Assembly: GCF_036320965.1 (NCBI RefSeq)
Contig: NC_092230.1
Coordinates: 44,214,735-44,278,734, forward strand
Source: Panulirus ornatus
Taxonomy: Eukaryota; Arthropoda; Malacostraca; Decapoda; Palinuridae
DNA length: 64,000 nt
Reading direction: 5' to 3'
The translations under genes were made by a program, and so were the position numbers. Shown here in pieces: positions 1 to 12,221 of this stretch (the stretch's first letter is position 1; each line of letters begins with the position of its first letter). The notes beneath the pieces were generated by a model, which made no database searches, was not told the origin of the DNA, and saw nothing but the letters and a program-made list of their open reading frames with translations.

Positions 1-776
1 TTGTAAAATTGATTGCCAAGCATGATGAGGTGGGAATGTATTGTTTTGTTTTGAGATAAAGGATCTTTGAGTGTAGGTTGTTGAAGTTTGAGGCAGGGGT
101 GAGGTCTTTATTTTTGCTTGTGGATTGATGGTTGGTTGTGGAGTGATTTGGATGGGAGGGGTTATTCATTGCTTTTGCAGAGTATTAGGTGATAGGCATG
201 TTGAGATAGGATTTATTGGATTTTTTTTTTCTTTTTGATAAATGGGGATTTTTAACCCTCAACCAAGCAAGTGGTCTCTCAGATGCTCTTAATGCTTTGC
301 TTTTGGTATATTAATGGATTTTCATCCTTCAAGAGCTATTGTTTTGGCTTTGTCTTATGCATTCATACTTGATAATGATTTTTTTTTCCAGAATACTTTG
401 TTGCTTTGATATGTTCGATGATATAATCTTGAAATGTCAGAAATGAATTTCTGGGCATTTTCACAATGTAGAACAAAACATATGTTGTACATAGTGAAAC
501 TTTGGATTGGCCTTGAATAGGATTTCTCCTTCAAAGGCTCTGTCTTCTGCTCTTGATACTATCTTGCTCACGCAGGAAATGGTGAACATGCATGAAAAAA
601 AGGATCTAGAAGCTAGGAGTTTATGTTGATTTGATAGAGTTGTCAGAAAGGAAATTTTTTTCTGTAACCTAAGCACTCTAACTCCGAACTTTGACTGTAA
701 TCAAGCTAACATAATATTGTGATTAAATTTGGTGAATGACAGTTTCATTGTTAAATAACATGGTATCTTTTGACAG
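1..776. other. Upstream or intronic sequence, no feature seen
   Basis: AT-rich DNA before the first visible exon. It ends in a normal 3' splice site, so at least the right part is intron. I see no start exon, repeat or conserved motif. Confidence 0.5.
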
Positions 777-913
777 GAGCTGCAAGCAAAGGTACAAGTC
801 TTAGAAGAGCACAACAAGAAATTAACTCAGTTACTTTCAAGGAGTCCAATGCAGCCTGCTGTTTTACAGGATGAAAAGTTAGAAAAGAGGAAGAATATAA
901 AAAACATCGCATG
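777..913 (+). CDS. PUS3-like: PUS3-like gene, first visible exon
   Basis: The exon follows TTTTGACAG and ends at ATG|GTGAGT, phase 2. It encodes a charged amphipathic stretch starting ELQAKVQVLEEHNKKL, like the N-terminal coiled coil of PUS3, then a Lys-rich linker. It has no obvious initiator, so at least one earlier exon should exist. Confidence 0.7.
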
Positions 914-3900
914 GTGAGTTTTTCTTAAACTTTCAAATAATTTTGTGATGCTTCATGTTGAGTAGTTAGAGCAGTAAGATAAGGGAAGAAATAGGTTTAT
1001 CTTTATATTTAAGGAAAAGTAGAGAGAGTTTGTGAGTATATGTGAGGCATTACAAGACAGTGCACTAAGCACCACTTACAAAATAGGGAGAAAATTGCTG
1101 CAAAAGCTTTTCACCTTTTAACCAATAGCAGCAGTATATATTTTTTTTCATGATTTAAGTGAACAGTTGAAAATTTATACACTAGATTTGGAAAGTAAAT
1201 GTTAATAGGTATAATGTATTGTAATTCAGTCATAATCATGGATGTATGTTTGAAATTAACAGGCCAAAAGTTACTTGAATGATATGATATTTTTTCAGGA
1301 ACTTAGATTTATAATGAAATATACTTTATGGCATTATTAAATTTAAAAGTTTTGGCTTTTTCAAAAGAAAATAAACAGTTATGAAATGCATGTGTCTGGG
1401 ATCTCATGTAAACTCATTGCAGGTAGCCTTGTACTTACCCTTGTGTAATTATGTATTTGTTTAGTACAAGGAAGGAGTTTTACTTATGTGTGTGTGTGTG
1501 TTTTGGGGGGAGTAATTTATGGTAATTTATGTGGCTAAGAAGTGTCAACAGAGACCTTACCGAAGAGAGCCATGAGCTATGATTGTCCAACTATACAGCT
1601 GAGCTCAGTGGTGGAGTTGGCCTGTTGTGTTCCAAAGGTGAATACAGGTAACTTGTTGCTTCCCTATGAAAATTTTTACCAAGGACTTTCATTCCTGTTT
1701 ATAGCCCCTCAGCTCACCAATTCCTTTGACCATGGGACAGAGAAGGGCTGGGGGATTATAGTGATGTAAATGATTGTCTATGATACTGATGGCACAGAAA
1801 CTCATCTGTGGATTTAACATAGCTAAATTTTCTTTCATATTGTTTCTATTTCTTTCTGTGAGACTGAGAATACACTTCTACAACTTGGAAAAAAATGTTG
1901 TACAGGAGTAGACAGAAAACCTGTTTAGAGGTTAGAGAGTTTGAGTTTCAAAAGAACTAGAAAAACAACCCAGCTCAAAGAGAAACCAATTGCATGGTAG
2001 GAAGAGAAACTCAAGCAGTCAGGGTTAGGGTGGATGAATAGAAAATGTAGGAACAGTAATCACTCAGTGCAAATGATATGTTTGAAAAAATATGGGATAA
2101 GAAAACAGGATAGAGACTACAGTGCTGTATGGCATTGTTACAATAGTTAATGAGTGAATGAACAGGTGCTGAGGAAATAAGTTTCTTTGACAGAAATCAC
2201 ATGAGAAGGTTATTGAAAAGACTCTTTGAATGAAGTGATGTGTCGCAAGTGCATGGGTCAACAAGGAGGTAAGTCCACATAGGTTCCAATCTTGGTCATG
2301 GTAGCCAGTCCACAGTTAACCTGCCATTCATCCTCCCCTAGGGGCTGGTCAGTAAAATGGGTACCTAGCTTCGGCTAAGTTATATCTCTATATGTATGTA
2401 TAGCATTAATGAGATGGCCTTTATAAGGGCATTCAGTTGCCATTGCCATCTCAGCTAACATAAAAAAGACAGTGCTGAGGATACCGGAGATGAATTGGAA
2501 AGACAGAGTGAAGCTAAGAAACATGTTACATGTTTTGGTTTAGATTATTTCATGTGCCCCACTCTTCCAGCTGTGAATGTAGGAAATGGTTCAAGTGTTA
2601 CAAAAAAACAGTGTTTATTTATTTTTCTGAGCTGATTATTCTTTCTCTCGTGTGTAGTGAATTAGTCATTAAATTTGTGCCATCATGATTGTACATCTTC
2701 CATCCTGTAGTTACCCAAAAAGACAGGTGCTGCTGAAGATTGTTTACCTTAGATGGGATTACCAAAGCTGTGCTTCTCATGAAGAAATACAAAAGACTGT
2801 TGAAGATAAACTGTTGCAGGCTCTCCTGAGGATTGGCTTGATAGAGGCTCCCGAAACCTCAAAATTTCACAGGTAGGAAGCTGCTGACTCTACCTAGATC
2901 ATGATAACATTGTAATGCCTCACTTATGCAGTACCTTCTATTCTCTTTAATAAATAAATAGAAATAAAAGAGTTTATCAGAATTTTGATTATGACTATAT
3001 TTGCTTAAGCAGTAACATACCCATACATTTTTCTGACAGATCTGTTAAACAAGCAGTAACATACCCATACATTTTTCTGACAGATCTGTTAAACAAAAAT
3101 AGTAGAAGGAAGAGTTATGAGAGTATGATGCATGCATTGTCTCTAGAGTGATTTCATCCTAGGATTTTTTCTATAATACTTTACCATATTTTTGATATGC
3201 TTTTCAGTGTAAACTTCAGATTTTCCTTACATCTGCTACCAATTCAGATTAGATTCGATACCTTTGGTAATTTTTTTATCACTAGTCTCAGATCTCATGA
3301 GTATGTGTCTTCTTATCATCATAGCTACCCAGCTGAACTTTATAAATTATTCCCATGAAAATGTATTAACCCTTTTGGTACTGTGGATGTCATTTTGCTG
3401 TTACATAGCTGGGTGCTATGACTCAATCTACTTACATAATTTCCTGTCAAAATTTAAATTTTGTATGCATTTTAGGCTCTCATTGCTAGTCATGGATAAT
3501 TTTTCAAACAAAGGATTAGTTACTAGAGCTGTTTGGAGGCCTTAGTAACCCATTATGACTATGGTGGGTATTTGTGCAGCTTTTCTAGGGACTCGCTGAG
3601 TCTGTGGTGCTTGACACTGTTTTATCACCACACTCGAGCCACACCTACACCACCCTTACTTACAGTTGGCTGATTTGTTAGATAATAGATTTTTAAAAAG
3701 CTTTGAAAACTTCACTTTGAAATCATAAGAAAGAAAACTGTTTTCGATAATTTTTCTGCAATTATTACATAAATGACAAAATGGTTACGTAATGAAAGTT
3801 TATATAGCATGCAGAAGTTGGTTTTTTCTTTTTCTAATCTTTTAAGAAGTTTTTTTTTTTGCACCTTAAAAAAGATGTGCACTCAAGAAGCCAAGAAAAA

Positions 3901-6900
3901 CACACCAAAAGTGTTAAGAAGATCCAGAGGTAAGTGCTAAGCACATGAGCAACTAATAAGCAAGCCAATGTTCCCATTTTGCTACATCATAATATAAAGA
4001 GAAGATTGAGATAATGTGTTTTTAGAAGTTATGACATTTTGTGACATGTTTTTTCTCTAAAGCAAAAGATCCAATTCTGCATCAAGCTTGGTCCCTGAGT
4101 TTGGAATGTTCTAGGTGTATAGTCACATATCTTCTTATTTAATTTTCTTTTGAAGCCATTTTCCACATGAAGCTCTTTCATCCTGGTAGCTTTCTTTTCT
4201 TTCTTCCTCATCCACCTGTGGATTGCTGGCATTCTTCCCACAAACAGAATCTCCCCTTGTCTCAGGTAACACTTGACAACACTTAGCTCACACAAATCAT
4301 TGTTTGTAGCCCTAGATTTTCCTCTGGTGCACTTTGCACTATCTCCACCTTTTGGGAAAATGGAGGGAGCAATTGATGTAAGTAGTAGGTAGGAACATTA
4401 GACAGGAGCATTAGGTAGAAATATTCAGTAGAAGTAGTAGGTTGGAACATTAGGTAGATACATTAGGTAGAAGTAGTTGGTTGGAACATTAGTTAAGAGC
4501 CTCTGAAAACACTGTGCTAGAGTTGCCCTCTACCAATGGTCTGTTAAGGGTGAGGCACTGAAGGCTAGGAAGCAGTAGTGAAGCTCATCAATTATGGAGA
4601 CACTTTTGCCGTGGCCACCTCCTTGAGAAGTTCCTAAAGGGAAAAGATGTCAGAGATGTAGATGGATAGATAGACTCTACATGGCTCTGTCTTTCGTCTT
4701 TGTGGCCCCAGGATTTGGAGTTAATGATTCCTGCCTTTTTTTCATCACAAAAACTTCCTTGGTTTCATTAAAAGCTAGATATTCCACATTCAGTTGACAA
4801 CTTGGAGGCATTTTTGGACTCAGCAGTTGACATTTCTGGAGATAACAATTTTATCTATTCAGCTTCCTCTTTTGGATGCAAATATTGCCACACAAATATT
4901 GCGCTACCTCGCAAACGCGGGAGACAGCAACAAAGAAAAAAAAAAAAAAAAAAAATCAGACACATCATCCAGAAGCTCAAGCCATCACAAACACCCATGC
5001 ACATGACAGCAAAGTGGACTTCGCTTACGTAAACCTGAGTTATTTCTCTCTGGAGGTGATTATTCTCAAAGGGCTGTGGGGCAGTACTGGCATTTCTTTC
5101 CACTTTTACCTGAGTTTGGATTCTGAGGACACACTAGTGCTTGGGGGTATGACAGGCTCTACTTCCTAACCCACTGCTTTCCACTTTATTTCTATATTTC
5201 AAGAGTTTCCCACCCACTTCTTTTTTTTTCCCTTGTATCCTGAGTGAATTCTCATAGGAACAAAACTGGTTTTGATATCTTGAAAAACTTTTCTTTCTTT
5301 CTTTCATACTATTCGCCATTTCCCGCATTAGCGAGGTAGCGTTGAGAACAGAGGACTGGGCCCTTGAGGGAATATCCTCACCTGGGCCCCTTCTCTGTTC
5401 CCTCTTTTGGAAAAAAAAAAAAAAAAGTGAGAGGGGAGGATTTCCAGCCCCCCGCTCCCTCCCCTTTTAGTCGCCTTCTACGACACGCAGGGAATACGTG
5501 GGAAGTATTCTTTCTCCCCTATCCCCTATCTTCCAATTCTCCTTCCCCTCTTTACTCTATTGTACTTATTTTAGAGTAGTTTAGGGTTTTCTGGGAAGGA
5601 ATTGTTTGGCTTTTTAAGTAAATTAGGATTTTAGGTTTTGATGCAAGCTTTGTTCTTTGAAAAGAATGATGGCAAAAAGAGCATAACATTTGATAACCTT
5701 GTCTTTGAGGACAGATGGTGAGATTATCCATGGGTTATTGATAGGGTTTGGCATATTAGTTTCAAGGGAGTAGGGTTGTCTTTTATCCTTTGCTCATAAC
5801 CCTCCTCTGTAGGAAGATTTTGTTTTTCACAAATTCAGAACTGGCTCTTTATATTACCTTTATGAATCTCTGTGTCTTTTAGTTTGTAGCTAATTTCTTT
5901 GGTTTTTCTAATGAGGATTCTTGTTTGTTACAGATTCGGAAAAACGAATGAAGGGTTTAACCCATTTGATCAGATCGTTTCAATTGTGCTACGTAGTCGC
6001 CTAAACTCAGGACTTGGTGTCATTCCTTTTGAAAGAAATGGAGTGACAATTAAAGAAGAACAAATTGATGAAGATGTAGATAATGAAGATTTTGCGGAAT
6101 ATGAGATTAAGTATACAGAACTTGTGAATGAAGGTAAATAGTGCTGCAGTAGATTGAAAGTAGATTTGAGGTTTCTTAAGAAGCAGTCTCACATCCCTGA
6201 ATGTAGATACAATTTATCTATGTTGTAGACGTCTTGTTTGTAGAATTTTAAGACTATATTTACTCCGTACTGTTTTGGAAACCCAGATTTGCTTCACTAC
6301 AATAAACTGAAGTCAATTTGTGTGAGTTATTCATTTGAATACAATAGATGTAAAGATAGTGATTAGATATATGGGAAATATATAGTTCATTGCCCCATCA
6401 TTTGCTTATGGTAGGGACTGGTATAAAATTATTTTTTTTATCTTAAGTCACTTAAAACACTAAATTTGACATAAAAATCATATTGCTTTCAGTCTTATGT
6501 AACTTTTTGTTTGATTTAGAAGTGTTGCCGAACTCCCCCTGCTCTAGGCTACACTGTGAGTGAAAAGTCTCACCTTTGGCAAGGCTTTGTCATTTGGAAT
6601 ACAGTTTCTTGAAAAAGTTCATCACCCAAAAGGAGTCCATTTCCCCTCTGCTGGAAGTAGTGCAGTCTTGGTTTGCTGGAACCCCTAAAAAGAGGTCTTG
6701 GGGAATACCTTGGATGAATCTAACAATCATTCACCCACTGATGCTCCTCTTACTTAACCTATACCCCTTCCCGTAATCTCTTCGATTTGTCCAAAAAGTG
6801 CTTCCCTTTGTAGTTACAAGCAAGACTTTTGGCCCTGATTGCATCCTTCCCTATGTACTGAAAGAGTGTTCCTCTGAACTTGCACCTGTGCCTGCTTGTC

Positions 6901-9900
6901 TGCTCCCTTTTCAGTTTAAAAACCAGTGCTTCCCTTTGTAGTTACAAGCAAGACTTTTGGCCCTGATTGCATCCTTCCCTATGTACTGAAAGAGTGTTCC
7001 TCTGAACTTGCACCTGTGCTTGCTTGTCTGCTCCCTTTTCTGTTTAAAAACCCATCCCCAAGTAGGATTACTGTTCTAACCCCTCTAAGTGTCATCTTGT
7101 TACTTTGACATCTACTATTTCCAAAGTCTTTGAATCCCTGTAGTTACAAGCAAGACTTTTGGCCCTGATTGCATCCTTCCCTATGTACTGAAAGAGTGTT
7201 CCTCTGAACTTGCACCTGTGCCTGCTTGTCTGCTCCCTTTTCAGTTTAAAAACCAGTGCTTCCCTTTGTAGTTACAAGCAAGACTTTTGGCCCTGATTGC
7301 ATCCTTCCCTATGTACTGAAAGAGTGTTCCTCTGAACTTGCACCTGTGCTTGCTTGTCTGCTCCCTTTTCTGTTTAAAAACCCATCCCCAAGTAGGATTA
7401 CTGTTCTAACCCCTCTAAGTGTCATCTTGTTACTTTGACATCTACTATTTCCAAAGTCTTTGAATCCCTCTTCAACTCCCATATCCTCAGACATCTTGAA
7501 TCTAACAGTCTTCTCATTGTGAGAGCCACAGGTGATATCCTTTCGTATCTTACTAATGACTGGTCATTGTCCCTCCATCTGCAACTCCAACTCGTTTTGA
7601 CACAACTCCTCGATAAACTCAAACTTGGACAGGATATCTCAGTAAGATAGGTGATCTGGTCAAGTTTAATGCCTCCAAGACCCAGTTCTACCCATCTCTC
7701 TTTTGGAAATTCTTCACGACTTTCCTTTCTCCTTCAGTGGTTCGGTAATTCCATGTCTTGACTTAATGAACATACTCTTTATTACAGGAGCATCCACACT
7801 GTCTTGGAAATCCTGTGTTACGGAAATAGCTAAGAAAGTGGAAGTCCTATGTAGATGTCAAAATTTCTTTTCTTCCAAACAGTTGCTCTGTTTATACAAA
7901 GGATTGATCTGTCTTTTGTAGAATACTGTGTTTACATCTAGGTTGGTCCTAAGACTGCATCCTCACTTGACAGAGTTGAGTTGAAAGTGGTCCAACTTGT
8001 AAACTCTCATATGCAAACTTCAAAACCTGACCTGTTTGTCCTACACTGCAGTGTTGGTTCACTTTCCCTCTTCTATGGGTATTACTTTGGTTTTTGCTCT
8101 TGAGAGCTGGCTACTTGTGTGCCCCCTCTACTAGCTAGACCACAAAATACTTGGCAAGTTGCTGTGTCATGATTACTATGTGGCAGTTGGCAACTCAAGG
8201 GTAAGCAGTTTTGATAACAGCTTCTTTCCCTACACCTTGATACTTTGGAGCTCTGTACCCTCTCATTTTCTCGTGTATTTCTCAATAACTATGACAAGGC
8301 ACATTTTAAAAGGCAGGCTTTTCACTTCCAAAATTTGTAAATAGCTTCCCTTGTCTTTTCATTTTTCCCATCATTATCCCCTCTGTATTTCAGTGAAGGC
8401 CTTACCTTGATGTGGACTTTTAACCCTAGCTGGAGCCTCAAAGGTTAAAGAGAAAACACCAGGACTTTTTCTTACAAGTTGATCTAGGGGTAATTGATAA
8501 TTATATTTGTAATAGAAATATGCCTTAGAAACAGTCGTTGAAACAGAAGTACAGAAAATACAGGGAGAACTTGAGTTGAAATTTTCCAGATTTTGATTAC
8601 CCCATGATATGGATTATACTGTTACATGTTTTCAGCTTATTTGTTTTCTTTCTAGTTCTGCCATCTGACATAAGGGTGGTAGCATGGTGTCCAATAAAGA
8701 CAGGATACTCTGCAAAGTTTGACAGGCCCATCTGTACTTACAGATATTTCTTTCCAAGAGGAAGTTTGAATATTAAGGTTAGTTAAATCTGCTGGATTCT
8801 TTTATACTGTACGTACTTCACTTTCCTTCCCAAAGATCCTGTTTGTAGGGTTCTTGCAGTGCTCAGGAAGGTGGCCACACCGACTGGGTAGGACCTCAAG
8901 GCAACAATTGTGGTGATGTGTGTATGTCTGCGGGGTTAGTGCAGGAAAGTTGAGAAGTAAGTGCTCACTGTTTTTTCAATGGTAGTTGAGTGTTAGCCAT
9001 GAAAGGTCTTGTGATTTGTTGAATTGGTGTTTGTAATGTTTGAGATGTATGTTTTCCAGAATGCAGACTTGTAGGTATAACCTGTACATACCTGGGGAGT
9101 GTAGTTTCAGACAGATGTATGTCTGGAGGAATGGAGTTTAAGACTGGTTTTGGAGGGTAATTATTTAGTGCTTGTTGGGTTCATTGTGGTGAGTATCTGT
9201 TTAGTTAATGTTCTGTTTCCTTAGAAGAAAGGAATTTTTAAATGTTTATTTACAGGGAGAGAAGAGGGTGAGTGATTCTTGGTGAAGGTGGAAGCAGGAA
9301 TGTGTGATGTCACCAAGGCTGTTTAAGTTGTTTACGGATGGGGAGGTGAGGAAGATGATTGCAAAAGTCATTACATTTCCCTTGGATAAAGAAATAGTGA
9401 TATCCGACAGAGATAGAAACTAAAATGAATCAGAGGAAAGATGGCTTTTTTAGTTCTTTGCTTTAATGTCTTTAGAACAAGAGTGTTTGAATCATAAACT
9501 AGAAGGGAGAGTCATAGAGGAAAAAAGGTTATACCTGCATTTTCATAACAATAACCTCTGCTGTATTCTCAGCAGAGGTGGAAGCAACACCTAAGGAGAG
9601 GCAGTTGCCTATGTATGTTTTAGAATAATCACTTGAAAACCTTTATCACAACTTTCATTGCTCCACCTTAATTGCTTGACCTCAGAATGATCTTTGGTTT
9701 GAACTTCTTCAAGTTTTTATTCATAGGATTGTTATTATGTAATTGCACTTTTTACTTCATAATATGTCTGATCATTATCTTGTGGAGGCTAAGGTGAAGA
9801 TTAGTATGGGTTTTCAGAAAAGAAGAGTGAATGTTGGGGTGAAGAAGGTGGTGAGAGTAAGTGAGCTTGGGAAGGAGACCTGTGTGAAGAAGTATCAGGA

Positions 9901-12182
9901 GAGACTGTGTACAGAATGGAAAAAGGTGAGAACAATGGAAGTAAGGGGAGTGGGGGAGGAATGGGATGTATTTAGGGAATCAGTGATGGATTGCGCAAAA
10001 GATGCTTGTGGCATGAGAAGAGTGGGAGGTGGGCTGTTTAGAAAGGGTAGTGAGTGGTGGGATGAAGAAGTAAGAGTATTAGTGAAAGAGAAGAGAGAGG
10101 CATTTGGACGATTTTTGCAGGGAAAAAATGCAATTGAGTGGGAGAAGTATAAAAGAAAGAGACAGGAGGTCAAGAGAAAGGTGCAAGAGGTGAAAAAAAG
10201 GGCTAATGAGAGTTGGGGTGAGAGACTATCAGTAAATTTTAGGGAGAATAAAAAGATGTTCTGGAAGGAGGTAAATAGGGTGCGTAAGACAAGGGAGCAA
10301 ATGGGAACTTCAGTGAAGGGCGTAAATGGGGAGGTGATAACAAGTAGTGGTGATGTGAGGAGATGGAATGAGTATTTTGAAGGTTTGTTGAATGTGTCTG
10401 ATGACAGAGTGGCAGATATAGGGTGTTTGGGTCGAGGTGGTGTGCAAAGTGAGAGGGTTAGGGAAAATGATTTGGTAAACAGAGAAGAGGTAGTAAAAGC
10501 TTTGCGGAAGATGAAAGCCGGCAAGGCAGCAGGTTTGGATGGTATTGCAGTGGAATTTATTAAAAAAGGGGGTGACTGTATTGTTGACTGGTTGGTAAGG
10601 TTATTTAATGTATGTATGACTCATGGTGAGGTGCCTGAGGATTGGCGGAATGCTTGCATAGTGCCATTGTACAAAGGCAAAGGGGATAAGAGTGAGTGCT
10701 CAAATTACAGAGGTATAAGTTTGTTGAGTATTCCTGGTAAATTATATGGGAGGGTATTGATTGAGAGGGTGAAGGCATGTACAGAGCATCAGATTGGGGA
10801 AGAGCAGTGTGGTTTCAGAAGTGGTAGAGGATGTGTGGATCAGGTGTTTGCTTTGAAGAATGTATGTGAGAAATACTTAGAAAAGCAAATGGATTTGTAT
10901 GTAGCATTTATGGATCTGGAGAAGGCATATGATAGAGTTGATAGAGATGCTCTGTGGAAGGTATTAAGAATATATGGTGTGGGAGGAAAGTTGTTAGAAG
11001 CAGTGAAAAGTTTTTATCGAGGATGTAAGGCATGTGTACGTGTAGGAAGAGAGGAAAGTGATTGGTTCTCAGTGAATGTAGGTTTGCGGCAGGGGTGTGT
11101 GATGTCTCCATGGTTGTTTAATTTGTTTATGGATGGGGTTGTTAGGGAGGTAAATGCAAGAGTTTTGGAAAGAGGGGCAAGTATGAAGTCTGTTGGGGAT
11201 GAGAGAGCTTGGGAAGTGAGTCAGTTGTTGTTCGCTGATGATACAGCGCTGGTGGCGGATTCATGTGAGAAACTGCAGAAGCTGGTGACGGAGTTTGGTA
11301 AAGTGTGTGGAAGAAGAAAGTTAAGAGTAAATGTCAATAAGAGCAAGGTTATTAGGTACAGTAGGGTTGAGGGTCAAGTCAATTGGGAGGTGAGTTTGAA
11401 TGGTGAGAGGCTGGAGGAAGTGAAGTGTTTTAGATATCTGGGAGTGGATCTGTCAGCGGATGGAACCATGGAAGCGGAAGTGGATCATAGGGTGGGGGAG
11501 GGGGCGAAAATTTTGGGAGCCTTGAAAAATGTGTGGAAGTCGAGAACATTATCCCGGAAAGCAAAAATGGGTATGTTTGAAGGAATAGTAGTTCCAACAA
11601 TGTTGTATGGTTGCGAGGCGTGGGCTATGGATAGAGTTGTGCGTAGGAGGATGGATGTGCTGGAAATGAGATGTTTGAGGACAATGTGTGGTGTGAGGTG
11701 GTTTGATCGAGTAAGTAACGTAAGGGTAAGAGAGATGTGTGGAAATAAAAAGAGCGTGGTTGAGAGAGCAGAAGAGGGTGTTTTGAAATGGTTTGGGCAC
11801 ATGGAGAGAATGAGTGAGGAAAGATTGACCAAGAGGATATATGTGTCGGAGGTGGAGGGAACGAGGAGAAGAGGGAGACCAAATTGGAGGTGGAAAGATG
11901 GAGTGAAAAGGATTTTGTGTGATCGGGGCCTGAACATGCAGGAGGGTGAAAGGAGGGCAAGGAATAGAGTGAATTGGAGCGATGTGGTATACAGGGGTTG
12001 ACGTGCTGTCAGTGGATTGAATCAAGGCATGTGAAGCGTCTGGGGTAAACCATGGAAAGCTGTGTAGGTATGTATATTTGCGTGTGTGGGCGTGTGTATG
12101 TACATGTGTATGGGGGGGGTTGGGCCATTTCTTTCGTCTGTTTCCTTGCGCTACCTCGCAAACGCGGGAGACAGCGACAAAG

Positions 12183-12221
<39 letters not shown>

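Noticed and set aside
9743..12001. Host gene for a 752-residue protein
   Set aside because: RT motifs including FADD, the SDHY endonuclease end, the poly(A) tail and other copies show it is a retrotransposon.
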